DNA from: Arthrobacter citreus
GTDB taxonomy: Bacteria > Bacillota > Bacilli > Bacillales > Bacillaceae_G
Reading direction: 5' to 3'
Assembly (NCBI GenBank): GCA_013200995.1
Contig: CP053688.1
Span: 1,488,001 to 1,552,000, forward strand
Length of the DNA: 64,000 nt
The notes below the pieces were generated by a model that saw only the letters and a list, made by a program, of their open reading frames with translations, was not told the origin of the DNA and did not search any database. Below, one piece after another: positions 54,583 through 63,632 of this stretch (position 1 is the first letter of the stretch; every line of letters starts with the position of its first letter). A program made the translations under genes and the position numbers.

Positions 54583-55350
54583 TTGAAAAAAATTGTTGAA
54601 GCAAACCAAATAAAAAAAATTTATCGATCGAAAGGTTCTATTTTCACTGCATTGGATGGAATTGATTTAACTGTTCACAAAGGGGAATTTGTTGGTATTA
54701 TGGGACCTTCAGGTGCAGGTAAATCCACTTTATTAAATATATTAGCAACAATTGATCAGCCAACATCTGGTGAAATTGCCATTGACGAAAATCGTGTCAT
54801 CAAAATGAAAGAGGAAGAATTATCCACATTCCGTCGAGATAAGTTAGGATTTTTATTTCAAGAATACAATCTTTTAGATACATTAACAGTAAAAGAAAAT
54901 ATTATACTTCCACTCGCTTTAGCAAAAGTAGAACTGAATGAGCTAGAACAAAGAGTGAACGAACTAGCTGATCAATTTGGCATTCTGCCAATCCTAGATA
55001 AATATCCTTACCAAATCTCCGGTGGGCAACAACAACGTACTGCCGCTTCTCGTGCAATGATTGCTAAGCCAAGTCTACTTTTAGCCGATGAACCAACTGG
55101 TGCTCTTGATTCAAAATCAGCTACTGATTTACTTGGAATTTTAAAGGACTTAAATGAACAAGAACATGCTACGATCCTTATGGTTACCCATGATGCTTTT
55201 GCAGCAAGTTATTGTAAAAGGGTGCTCTTTATTAAAGATGGAAAGATATTTACAGAGCTTGCGAAAGGAAATGAAACTCGCAAAGAATTCTTTTCAAAAG
55301 TACTAGATGTTCTATCAGTATTAGGTGGTGGAACGAATGACATTATTTAA
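54583..55350 (+). CDS. BceA-type ABC transporter ATPase
   Basis: 255 aa from a TTG after GGAGG. Walker A GPSGAGKST, Q-loop LFQEYNLLDTLTVKENI, signature ISGGQQQRTAASRAM and Walker B LLADEPTGALD are all intact. The C-terminal extension after ELAKGNETRKEFFSKVLDVL is typical of BceA homologues. With the next gene it forms a transporter that frees lipid II-cycle targets from peptide antibiotics such as bacitracin. The exact peptide is unknown. Confidence 0.92.
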   Translation: MKKIVEANQIKKIYRSKGSIFTALDGIDLTVHKGEFVGIMGPSGAGKSTLLNILATIDQPTSGEIAIDENRVIKMKEEELSTFRRDKLGFLFQEYNLLDTLTVKENIILPLALAKVELNELEQRVNELADQFGILPILDKYPYQISGGQQQRTAASRAMIAKPSLLLADEPTGALDSKSATDLLGILKDLNEQEHATILMVTHDAFAASYCKRVLFIKDGKIFTELAKGNETRKEFFSKVLDVLSVLGGGTNDII

Positions 55351-57259
55351 TTTAGTAAAGAAAAACGTAATTGGAAATTTTAAAAACTACTTACTATATT
55401 TTTTATCAATCCTGTTTAGTGTGGTCATATACTACACATTCGTTTCGTTGCAATACAGTTCAGAAATTCAAGCTAATGTTGAATCCTCAGATGTATTAAG
55501 TAGTGTTTTTACACAAGCTTCGATTATTTTAATTTTATTTGTAGCAGTTTTCATTTTGTACTCTAATTCTTTTTTTACTAAAAAGAGAAAAAAAGAAATC
55601 GGATTATATTCATTAATCGGTGTCCGAAAGAAAACGATTGGAAAAATGCTTTTTTACGAAAATCTAATAATGGGTGTTATTGCGATCTGTGCTGGGATCC
55701 TAGTAGGGACACTTTTATCAAAGTTTTTTTCGATGCTATTGTTGAAGCTGATGGGCATAGTAGTAGACGTAGGGATGACCTTTTCGTTTAAAGCGATTAT
55801 GAATACAATAGTAGTCTTTTTATTCATTATTTTATTTACTTCAATTCAAGGATTTCGATTAATTTATCGCTTTCAATTAATCGAATTATTCAAAGCTGAA
55901 AAAGTAGGTGAACAAGCTCCAAAAGCTTCAATCATTTCAACAGTATGTGGAATTGGATTACTTATTATCAGTTATTGGCTCTTATTAGGTCCAACAACCT
56001 CAAATGAAACTAAATATTTAATCATTCTTACCATTATTACAATTAACCTAATTTTAGGCACTTATTTATTATTTCGTTCAGTCGTACTTTATTTATTGCA
56101 ACTAAGTCAAAAAAATAAAGCACAATATTACAAAGGGATGAATTTGATCAGTATTACTCAATTATTATATCGGATCAAAGGGAATGCACGTACACTTTCA
56201 ATTATTGCAATCTTAAGTGCGATAACAATTAGTGTACTTAGCACAGCATATACAAATTACTATCTATTTGAAAAAAGTGTCAAAAAGTCTGTTCCTTTTA
56301 GTTATCAGTATCTTTCACAAGGAGATACTTTTAATCAAAAGGTAGCCAAACTAATTAAGGATGACAAAAAACATCCAATACAATCCGAGTTGGACATTAC
56401 CATTATTCAGTTAAAATCTAACTTTAAAACGCCTGGGAATTATTTAACCGATCCAACTAAAATTATTTCAGAAAGTACGTTTAATCATGTTTCTAGCGCA
56501 TTAAATAGAAATGATCATATTAATCTTTCTAATGAAGATGCTGCAGTTATTAAACCAATGTATGCAGCTACAATTCATACTCCTTCTGATTACAAAGGGA
56601 AAATGATTTCTTTCAATTTGCCTAAAGGAAAGATTAATCTTACATTTGTAGATATGAAAGAAGGTAGAATTTTACGTTGGAATTACCCCGATTTTTATGT
56701 GATTGTAAGCGATCATACTTTTGAACAGCTTGCTAAACAGGTTAAGCCACTAATCTATAAAGTTTATAAAGTCAAAAATGAGAAAAACACAAAAGAAACT
56801 TCTGAAAAGTTATTGAAACTTACTGGTGCAAAAGATGCGCAAATAATTACCAGTTATAAAGAGTATAAGAATGGTTTACAAAGTGCAGGAATGGATTTAT
56901 TTTTATTAGGATTCATCGGGCTTGTATTTTTAGTAGCTACTGGGAGTATCATTTACTTTAAACAACTGACTGACGCATATGCCGACCAAGTGCGCTATAA
57001 AATTTTACGTAAAATTGGCGTAAGTAAGAAAGAGGTAAAGAACTCCATCGTTAAACAATCAATTTTTGTATTTGGATTACCTTTAGTTGTTGGGATTTGT
57101 CATAGTATCGTAATATTAAGAGCATTAGCTACTTTGTATGGTTCTACTGAAAATCCAGTCATCATTCCGATTCTTACTTCAGTCATGGCTTATTTAGTAA
57201 TTTATCTAGGCTATTTTATTTTAACAGTCCGTACTTCAAATCAGATTGCTAATAAATAA
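55337..57259 (+). CDS. BceB-type ABC transporter permease
   Basis: 640 aa from the ATG at 55337, overlapping the ATPase stop. Ten membrane helices are expected. FtsX-like elements include NSFFTKKRKKEIGLYSLIGV near the start and LRKIGVSKKEVKNSI near the end. The roughly 200-residue outer domain between helices 7 and 8 (SVKKSVPFSYQYLSQGDTF onward) is the sensor/binding region unique to this family. It also relays the signal to the kinase at 52704. Confidence 0.92.
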   Translation: MTLFNLVKKNVIGNFKNYLLYFLSILFSVVIYYTFVSLQYSSEIQANVESSDVLSSVFTQASIILILFVAVFILYSNSFFTKKRKKEIGLYSLIGVRKKTIGKMLFYENLIMGVIAICAGILVGTLLSKFFSMLLLKLMGIVVDVGMTFSFKAIMNTIVVFLFIILFTSIQGFRLIYRFQLIELFKAEKVGEQAPKASIISTVCGIGLLIISYWLLLGPTTSNETKYLIILTIITINLILGTYLLFRSVVLYLLQLSQKNKAQYYKGMNLISITQLLYRIKGNARTLSIIAILSAITISVLSTAYTNYYLFEKSVKKSVPFSYQYLSQGDTFNQKVAKLIKDDKKHPIQSELDITIIQLKSNFKTPGNYLTDPTKIISESTFNHVSSALNRNDHINLSNEDAAVIKPMYAATIHTPSDYKGKMISFNLPKGKINLTFVDMKEGRILRWNYPDFYVIVSDHTFEQLAKQVKPLIYKVYKVKNEKNTKETSEKLLKLTGAKDAQIITSYKEYKNGLQSAGMDLFLLGFIGLVFLVATGSIIYFKQLTDAYADQVRYKILRKIGVSKKEVKNSIVKQSIFVFGLPLVVGICHSIVILRALATLYGSTENPVIIPILTSVMAYLVIYLGYFILTVRTSNQIANK

Positions 57260-57316
57260 AAAATATTTCTACAACCCCCTTTTTTAACTACTATCTCGCA
57301 TCAACCGATAACAAGC

Positions 57317-57370
57317 AAAACAGGGCTGTCCATGAGTCAGAATTTCTGACATATGAGACGCCCCGTTTTA
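57317..57370. terminator. Convergent terminator permease/phosphatase
   Basis: AAAACAGGGC and GCCCCGTTTTA arms enclose an inner GTCAGAAATTCTGAC-like palindrome. T-rich on both sides. Confidence 0.65.
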
Positions 57371-57384
57371 CTTAAATTCAACAA

Positions 57385-58647
57385 TTATTTTTTCAGACCC
57401 ATTACTTTTTTAAGAACCTCATAGATATGAGTGTTTTCGTATGTTCCTGACAAAGTTTCTGCTCCAGCACCTATTGCTGTTAAAGGAACCGTTACACCAC
57501 CATGTCCACTTGTTGTCCAATCAATCATAAATTGATTGCTACTATTTGCTACTTTAAATGGACCGTCTTCTTTTGAAATTCCATCACCAGACTCATCTTT
57601 GCTGTCAACATCTTCAATCGTTAATCCACCACACTCATGATCTGCTACAACTAGAACTAGAGTATCAGGGTGTTTTTTTGCATACTCTTTTGCGATTGAA
57701 ACTGATTTATCTAGTTCTTGACCAGCTTTAATCATTTTTTCCGCATTATTTTCATGAGACATTTCATCAGTTCCTTCTTCTTCAACCATTAAGAAGAAAC
57801 CATTTTTATTCTTTGAAAGGGTATCAATGGCTTTTTGAGTCATGTTTGGTAGAGATACAACTGGTTCGTAAAGATCCCCTTCACCTTCTTGACGTTGTTC
57901 AAACATTTCTTCGTTTGCAAAAAGTCCTAACAGCTTACCGCTTTTTGCATTATTTAGTTCTTTTGAATTTGTCACATAGTTATAACCAAGATTTTTAGCC
58001 TCGTCAACAAGATTCCCTTGTGTTCCTTTACTCTGTTCAGTTGTGTCTTTTGCTGGATGATCTTCGTATTTCCCAGCATTTCCAGCAGGATACCAAAAAT
58101 CTTCCCCACCACCTAATAGAACATCTACTTTGCTATTTTCGAGATACTGCTTAGCAATATCACTTTGTTTCGATCGATCAGTAACGTGGGCACCGAAAGC
58201 AGCTGGAGTCGCATCAGTAATTTGGCTTGTTGTTACTAATCCAGTTGATTTACCTGCATTTTTTGCCATTTCTAATACTGTTTTTACTGATTTTTTGTTT
58301 TCATCAACACCAATTGCTCCATTATAAGTTTTCACTCCTGAAGCCATTGCAGTTGCAGCAGCTGCAGAATCAGTGATAACTGAAGTTGAACTCGTATGTA
58401 CAAGCCCAGTATAAGGCATGTCATCCATCGCTAGTTGACCTTTTTGTCCTACAGTTGCAAGCCTAATTGCTTCGCGATGTGCTGCGCCCATTCCATCCCC
58501 AACAAAAACAATCACATTCTTTGCCTTACCATGATGATTACTTGCAGAATTAGAGTTTGCTTTTGCATCGACAAAATGATTTAAACCAAGTGTTGAAACA
58601 GCGGCAAATGATAAAGCGGCACTAATAAATGTTTTCTTTTTTCCCAT
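57385..58647 (-). CDS. Alkaline phosphatase, secreted
   Basis: 420 aa from the ATG at 58647 after GAGGAGTG. A signal peptide (MGKKKTFISAALSFAAVSTL, cleaving near VDAKA) is followed by VGDGMG and nucleophile Ser in VITDSAAAATAMASG. The metal residues are kept: FFLMVEEEGTDEMSHENN has E, D and H at the standard spacing, and ADHECGG and TSGHGG complete the site. The enzyme releases phosphate from esters outside the cell. In Bacillus such genes belong to the Pho regulon. Upstream TTxACA-like repeats at 58690-58760 are only suggestive. Confidence 0.92.
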   Translation of the reverse strand: MGKKKTFISAALSFAAVSTLGLNHFVDAKANSNSASNHHGKAKNVIVFVGDGMGAAHREAIRLATVGQKGQLAMDDMPYTGLVHTSSTSVITDSAAAATAMASGVKTYNGAIGVDENKKSVKTVLEMAKNAGKSTGLVTTSQITDATPAAFGAHVTDRSKQSDIAKQYLENSKVDVLLGGGEDFWYPAGNAGKYEDHPAKDTTEQSKGTQGNLVDEAKNLGYNYVTNSKELNNAKSGKLLGLFANEEMFEQRQEGEGDLYEPVVSLPNMTQKAIDTLSKNKNGFFLMVEEEGTDEMSHENNAEKMIKAGQELDKSVSIAKEYAKKHPDTLVLVVADHECGGLTIEDVDSKDESGDGISKEDGPFKVANSSNQFMIDWTTSGHGGVTVPLTAIGAGAETLSGTYENTHIYEVLKKVMGLKK

Positions 58648-58789
58648 CAATAACACTCCTCATTGAAATATTTCTTACTTTCAATATAAAGGATGAATAT
58701 TTAGGAATCGTTTAACTAGTGTTAATAGTTTTTTAATTTATATGAACAGTTTGTAATGAAAATTAATCTTTATTAAACAAGTTAAACAA

Positions 58790-58818
58790 AAAAAGGAACG
58801 AAAAATCGTTCCTTACTG
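58790..58818 (-). terminator. Terminator of the YwaF-like gene
   Basis: AAGGAACGA and TCGTTCCTT form a 9-bp stem with T-run on the minus strand. Confidence 0.88.
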
Positions 58819-58830
58819 GTGAATATAAAT

Positions 58831-59574
58831 TTAAGATTTAACGTTTTTCTGTAAAACCAAATACAACCCAAACATAGTTAGCATTATTGCTGCTGAGACC
58901 GCAAGTACCAATAAATTATAGATTGGATTAATCGTTAAACCTGATACATGTTCGTTTGTTCCCATATTATAAAAGGTTTCTAATGGTGTACCTGGTTCTG
59001 GTAATACACTGTAAAAATAAAAAGATGGCACACCGTGATTAATAAATAAGTTATTAATTATAATCGTAATTAAAAAATAAACTACTAATATCGTAAAGCT
59101 CTTCAAAAAAACATTGAAATTAAATTTTGGACGATAAATAAATAGTAAGTACAATACTCCTATTACAATAAATTCATGAAGAATTACATAACAAATGGCA
59201 CCCACATCAAATAAACTCGAGTAATTAACTAAAGAATCTGCAAAAACTAATGAAATATATCCTGCTGGCAATGATAGCGTAATAGCAATCAAAGATATAA
59301 ATCTATTCCTAGTAAGAATCGCCCCAGGTACAATCAACCAAGCAGACAAATGACAAAGCTGTAGAGGTATTATATCGGATAGATCGTTTCCATGAAAATA
59401 ATTATAAATATTTCGAATTACCATAAAAAGGATTAAAATAAAAGCAATTATTTTACCAACAAAATGCTTTGCTTCAATGCTTTTTCCACTCATCACTTTG
59501 ATCAAAATATAACTCATAATAAACGGAGAAATCATTAAGATGTAATGTGGCCAAGTATACATTTCAAAATGCAT
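58831..59574 (-). CDS. YwaF/TIGR02206-family membrane protein
   Basis: The product is 247 aa with GGGGGATCAGTT upstream. Seven membrane helices are expected. Family landmarks are the early WPHYILMISPFIM, the DIIPLQLCHLSAWL loop motif in the middle, and GTPLETFYNMGTNE near the end. Function unknown. Monocistronic. Confidence 0.87.
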   Translation of the reverse strand: MHFEMYTWPHYILMISPFIMSYILIKVMSGKSIEAKHFVGKIIAFILILFMVIRNIYNYFHGNDLSDIIPLQLCHLSAWLIVPGAILTRNRFISLIAITLSLPAGYISLVFADSLVNYSSLFDVGAICYVILHEFIVIGVLYLLFIYRPKFNFNVFLKSFTILVVYFLITIIINNLFINHGVPSFYFYSVLPEPGTPLETFYNMGTNEHVSGLTINPIYNLLVLAVSAAIMLTMFGLYLVLQKNVKS

Positions 59575-59950
59575 AACTGATCCCCCTTCTCCCCTATGAT
59601 CGAGCTACTTTCTAAATAGCAAAGCTTAAGCATCGAGTGCTCAGTAAACTATTCAATTTAAATTAACCCTTCCTGCAAACGTCTCCTAACATTGACAAAC
59701 CATCGAACATTGTATTTCCTATAACTAGTTTATTTATTTTGACAACCAATTTATGCCAAGTTTTCGGCTTGATAAGTGCATTAATTAAGCCATAAAATCA
59801 TCAATAATTTCAATCACTTCAATTTTCCCATAAATTAGAAGCTCGGGAAGTTCAGTTGTAACATTTCCCTTCCAACACTCCATCTTTATATCTAGTTCAA
59901 TTAATAAATATTAATAATTAGTACATCCTACATAAAAAAGGAGGTATAGA
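59575..59950. other. Intergenic with a short minus-strand open remnant
   Basis: Apart from the 32-codon frame at 59785-59883 there is no gene or RNA recognised. It has the divergent 5' regions of the YwaF-like and secreted-protein genes. Confidence 0.4.
59785..59883 (-). pseudogene. Possible C-terminal remnant, 32 codons
   Basis: MECWKGNVTTELPELLIYGK followed by IEVIEIIDDFMA has the look of a real protein end, but there is no ribosome site and only a few open codons upstream. I take it as a remnant, family unknown. Confidence 0.25.
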
Positions 59951-60400
59951 ATGAAAAAAATTCCAATTATTATTGCCCTTGTTATAATGATTAGTTTTCC
60001 AATTAAATCTCAAGCTTCATCTTTAAAACAACTACCTATTACAGAGAATACAAATCAGTGGAATTTAATTATTGATAAAGCGATAACAGGCCCTAATCTT
60101 ACAAAGGCTAAACCCGGTGTATACAATACGTATAGTTTAAAAATAAACAATATCGGCGATCAAAAGATTCAAAACGTAAAAGTTGAAGCCTTTCGAAATG
60201 AACCAGGTTCAAAAACGATGTTCGAACTTTTTACATCTGAGGATAAGAATGTTTTAACTACTAGGAAAAGCGAATATTATCATCAAAATTTTCCTATTTC
60301 TGTGAAAGCAACAGTATTTAGAATTGATATTACTTGGGAAAAAGTAATTGAACAAAATCAAGTAAGACATTTTAAAGAAACTTTTATCTTTGAGCAATAA
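59951..60400 (+). CDS. Secreted hypothetical protein, 149 aa
   Basis: The ATG follows AAGGAGGTATAG. A signal peptide covers about 1-22 (ending SQA-S). The rest is a single beta-sandwich-like domain (YNTYSLKINNIGDQKIQNVK, ENVLTT-like hinge, FRIDITWEKVIEQNQVRHFK). It may be anchored only by partner binding, as no wall motif is present. No family recognised. Confidence 0.7.
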   Translation: MKKIPIIIALVIMISFPIKSQASSLKQLPITENTNQWNLIIDKAITGPNLTKAKPGVYNTYSLKINNIGDQKIQNVKVEAFRNEPGSKTMFELFTSEDKNVLTTRKSEYYHQNFPISVKATVFRIDITWEKVIEQNQVRHFKETFIFEQ

Positions 60401-60429
60401 TGGTCCCTTTGATTAGGATAAAAAGATAA

Positions 60430-60470
60430 GAAAGGACAATACATTTTTATTTTGTATTGTCCTTTTTGTT
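60430..60470 (+). terminator. Terminator of the secreted-protein gene
   Basis: AAAGGACAATACA and TGTATTGTCCTTT form a 13-bp stem followed by T-run. Confidence 0.9.
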
Positions 60471-60489
60471 TAAATTAAAGGTATCTTTT

Positions 60490-60651
60490 TCAACCAGTAT
60501 TTATATAATTTACTACTGTTTGCCCGATTAGCTTTAATAGATTATGTGCAAACGTTGTTTTTCCAGATGCACCATGACCAGAAATACCTATTATGATTCT
60601 TTTATTTTCTCTATTTATTAAATTAGCTATTTCTTTTAATATATTATCCAT
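60490..60651 (-). pseudogene. Truncated uridine-kinase-like P-loop protein (N-terminus only)
   Basis: 53 codons from an ATG at 60651 after AGGAAAA: MDNILKEIANLINRENKRII, then IGISGHGASGKTTFAHNLLK with an intact Walker A. It ends QTVVNYINTG and a stop at 60490. Full-length relatives have about 200 residues, so three quarters are missing. It lies just after the MFS gene on the same strand and could be expressed as a short peptide. Confidence 0.7.
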
Positions 60652-60681
60652 GGATTTTCCTATTTTTATCGTATTTTTCAG

Positions 60682-61926
60682 TTATGCAGTATGTTTTTTA
60701 TTTCGACTGTTAAGTACTACAGCCGTTGGTATCATTAATGCTATTATGCCTGTTAAAGTTTCTACGAGTCCTGCAGTTATAAAAAGCGCACTTGGACTCC
60801 TAACCTCAATAAACCACCCACCTAATGCTTGTGCTATTGGTACAATTCCCTGAGCAACAATCATATTAACACTCGAAACTCTTCCCATTACTTCTACTGG
60901 AATAACTTTTTGAAATACAGTAGGTACAATTGTACTTACAAATGCAGAGGCAATACCAATTAATCCCATAACAATAATGGCTTCCCACATATTTGTTACG
61001 AATCCTAATAAAAGTAGCCCCAAACCTTGAAGAGAAACGGCTATCATAATTAGCTTAAGACTTGGATTTTTTATTATAATTACAAAAGCTAAAATTAGAG
61101 ACATAATGATCCCGCCTTCTCCTAGCATTGACTGCATCAGGCCAAACTCATTTTCATTTGCACCGAACGATTGTACTAAAAAAGGTAATCCAACAAATAG
61201 CATTCTAAAACTGGCGTTAGCAAAAAGCATTGTAATGATTAACGTAAGAACTAAACGATTATGTAAAATGAATTTTAATCCAAAAATAAGTTCCCCTTTA
61301 AGGGTAGATTGCTTAGCAGGTTTGAAAACGTTCTTTATTAGCTTTAGCTTCAGCTTAATCAAAGTTAATGCTGAGACAGCGAACGTAATACAAATAAATA
61401 TAAAACAAGTTTTCCCTTTATCAAATTGATATAAATAAGCACCGATTATTGGTCCTATTAAGGCTGTGATTTGCCAAGTTCCGGCAAATAAACTATTTGA
61501 TTGAACATTTTTACTGTCTTCTATTACTCGCTGTCGAATCGATGTAACTGCAGGCCAATAAAATGCGTCAACAGTTCCAAAAATAAACCCTAAAATCAAA
61601 ATATAAGCCATACTAATACTATGTAATATAAGTAAGATAACCATAAATAAAATTAATATTGAACGAATTATATCTGATAGGATCATAACTTTTCTTCCAT
61701 CAAAGCGATCTACAATCACACCACCAATAAGCATAAACACAATCCTAGGTATTCCTACTACTAGCAAAAAAGTCCCCATCATAATACCAGAACCTGTTAG
61801 TTCCTTTATCATCCAAGGAACTAGAAAATAGTAAATTGCGTCACCTAATGCAGAAAATAAATAACTTAACCAATACATCAAAAAATTTCGACTCTTAAAA
61901 AGACTAGAACCCCTATTTAATCTCAT
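60682..61926 (-). CDS. MFS transporter (MFS_3/EntS-like)
   Basis: The product is 414 aa with GGGAGGATGA upstream. Twelve membrane helices are expected. The early motif GGVIVDRFDGRKVMILSDII (motif A) and the second-half FVSTIVPTVFQKVIPVEVMG are typical of drug or siderophore exporters of the MFS_3 type. Substrate unknown. Confidence 0.9.
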   Translation of the reverse strand: MRLNRGSSLFKSRNFLMYWLSYLFSALGDAIYYFLVPWMIKELTGSGIMMGTFLLVVGIPRIVFMLIGGVIVDRFDGRKVMILSDIIRSILILFMVILLILHSISMAYILILGFIFGTVDAFYWPAVTSIRQRVIEDSKNVQSNSLFAGTWQITALIGPIIGAYLYQFDKGKTCFIFICITFAVSALTLIKLKLKLIKNVFKPAKQSTLKGELIFGLKFILHNRLVLTLIITMLFANASFRMLFVGLPFLVQSFGANENEFGLMQSMLGEGGIIMSLILAFVIIIKNPSLKLIMIAVSLQGLGLLLLGFVTNMWEAIIVMGLIGIASAFVSTIVPTVFQKVIPVEVMGRVSSVNMIVAQGIVPIAQALGGWFIEVRSPSALFITAGLVETLTGIIALMIPTAVVLNSRNKKHTA

Positions 61927-61961
61927 TCATCCTCCCAAAATTTTCACATACAAATTCACGT

Positions 61962-62450
61962 TCAAATATACATCTCGTTATTTACTATTTTTTTATAGCC
62001 TACAAGTGTTGTGCGTTCATTTAACTGTTTTCTTTCGCCTATTTGTTTGTATCCCATTTTTTCATATAAATGACAGTTTCGTTTTTCTTCTAGTAATGTT
62101 CTTAATTCCCAAGTAGTTGCTTGTGGAAATTGACCCTCTATTAGCTGAATTGCTTTTTGTGCAATTCCTAAGCCTTGGTGCTCTGGTAAAATGAACATCG
62201 GGCTAATCCAAAATTGCGTTTCTTCCTTCCAATATACACAGACTGCTCCAACAAGGACATCTTCATGCATAATTTTATAAAATCCTCCTGCAGGATAGCT
62301 AATCCTCTTAATTACCCGATCTATTGATTCGTTTGCAGGACTTGTATCAAAATCTTTATATTTTTCTAACAATGGCAAAAAGGCTTTTACTTGCATGTCA
62401 AAAATGATTTGTGCATCTGCGATTGTTGCTTTGTCTAATCGTAAGTTCAT
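61962..62450 (-). CDS. GNAT-family N-acetyltransferase
   Basis: 162 aa from the ATG at 62450 after AGAGGTG. It has LRLDKATIADAQIIFDMQVK, then WISPMFILPEHQGLGIAQKA with the acetyl-CoA loop (HQGLGIA) and the end HLYEKMGYKQIGERKQLN. Typical of small-molecule or amine acetyltransferases. Lies 36 bp upstream of the MFS gene on the same strand, with which it may be cotranscribed. Confidence 0.9.
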   Translation of the reverse strand: MNLRLDKATIADAQIIFDMQVKAFLPLLEKYKDFDTSPANESIDRVIKRISYPAGGFYKIMHEDVLVGAVCVYWKEETQFWISPMFILPEHQGLGIAQKAIQLIEGQFPQATTWELRTLLEEKRNCHLYEKMGYKQIGERKQLNERTTLVGYKKIVNNEMYI

Positions 62451-62586
62451 AATTTTCACCTCTAGTTAGTCGTGTTCATATTCTAATTTCTATATGTTTT
62501 ATAGTTTTTCCTTGTTTATCTATTTTCCAAACAGATAATAACATCTAAATTAGACTATTTGTCAATGAAACTCGTATGTTTTTTAC

Positions 62587-63054
62587 TTATTTTACTTCTA
62601 AAGCAAAAGCATAAAAAGCGTCACCATGTGAAACGTGTTTATCTTTTTTATCCCTCCAATATACTCCGTAAGAATAGTAATAGATTCCTTTTTTGATCGG
62701 TACAGTAAAATGATTATTTTCAATTACTACTTCGCTTTCCTTATTATTGACTATCTCATTTAGGTGGATTTCTCCCGGTTTTGGGCTGTAATTCATTACG
62801 ATTGTTACAACTTCACCCGCTTTTACTGGAATCTTCTTTTCATCTTTTAATAGTTCAATTGGTCCAGCCGTATCAACACACTCTGCATGCCCTTTTGTCT
62901 CCCAACAATACGTTCCTAGCTCCGTTTCATATGTTTCATTCCCTATTTGAATCAGTGTTTTTGGAGGTTTATCACCTTTCAAACTATCACTTTGTGAACA
63001 AGCAGTAAAAGTAAAAAGGATAAAAAGCAGAGATACAATTAACCTTTTAGACAT
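62587..63054 (-). CDS. Lipoprotein, 155 aa, unknown function
   Basis: The signal MSKRLIVSLLFILFTFTAC has the lipobox FTAC with C19 lipidated. The mature domain has paired cysteines (TYCWETKGHAECVDTAGPIE) and a beta-rich end (FTVPIKKGIYYYSYGVYWRD). It resembles other Bacillus lipoproteins without known function. It lies downstream of the ECF sigma/anti-sigma pair on the same strand, so it could belong to that regulon. Confidence 0.85.
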   Translation of the reverse strand: MSKRLIVSLLFILFTFTACSQSDSLKGDKPPKTLIQIGNETYETELGTYCWETKGHAECVDTAGPIELLKDEKKIPVKAGEVVTIVMNYSPKPGEIHLNEIVNNKESEVVIENNHFTVPIKKGIYYYSYGVYWRDKKDKHVSHGDAFYAFALEVK

Positions 63055-63113
63055 TTGCTATGCCTCCCATCTATTATTTGGACTATAAGTAACACTCAAT
63101 TTATGAGAAACAA

Positions 63114-63632
63114 TCATTTTTCTAAAAATTTTAATTTTGTTCCATCCTTTTGCTCTACAATTAGAACTTTCGTATTTTCATTTGTAGAATAAATTTTATC
63201 GCCTACATTTAAAATATTAGAAGAAAAATTGTCTTTTAAAACCGCTCCACCTCTAATCGCTTTTTTAACTACCCCTATTTGCTCTTTAATTGTAAATTTA
63301 TTAGTTTCGACATGCCCTTGCAACAAATACTCGTTACCGTTCATTAGTAAATAAGCAATAGTAGAATTTTGAACTGTACGATCCATTTCGTATACAGTCG
63401 AAATGTCACTAGAATCATTAAATAAATTTATAAAAGAAGGTTTATTAATCATCAAAAACGTTAGAAACAATAAAGCGAACACACCTAAAGCAATTGTAAT
63501 CCTAGCTCGCTTATTTTCTCGTTTATCTTGCGCCTTATTCCACACCTGATGAAATGTGACTTTAGTGTTATGTACATCCAAGTTGCTTTTAAGCGTCTCT
63601 TTAATTTCAGAAATTGGAGCGTTTTCCTTCAT
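63114..63632 (-). CDS. Putative anti-sigma factor, single-pass
   Basis: The product is 172 aa and its ATG overlaps the sigma stop. Residues 1-43 are a cytoplasmic sigma-binding-like segment (KVTFHQVWNKAQDKRENKRA). Residues 44-63 form one membrane helix (ARITIALGVFALLFLTFLMI). The outer domain is beta-rich and ends KVLIVEQKDGTKLKFLEK. It has no zinc motif, so it is assigned from position and topology. Confidence 0.7.
   Translation of the reverse strand: MKENAPISEIKETLKSNLDVHNTKVTFHQVWNKAQDKRENKRARITIALGVFALLFLTFLMINKPSFINLFNDSSDISTVYEMDRTVQNSTIAYLLMNGNEYLLQGHVETNKFTIKEQIGVVKKAIRGGAVLKDNFSSNILNVGDKIYSTNENTKVLIVEQKDGTKLKFLEK

Noticed and set aside
58660..58770. Pho box upstream of the alkaline phosphatase
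   Set aside because: TTAACA-like repeats exist but with 10-bp rather than 11-bp period; too weak to annotate.
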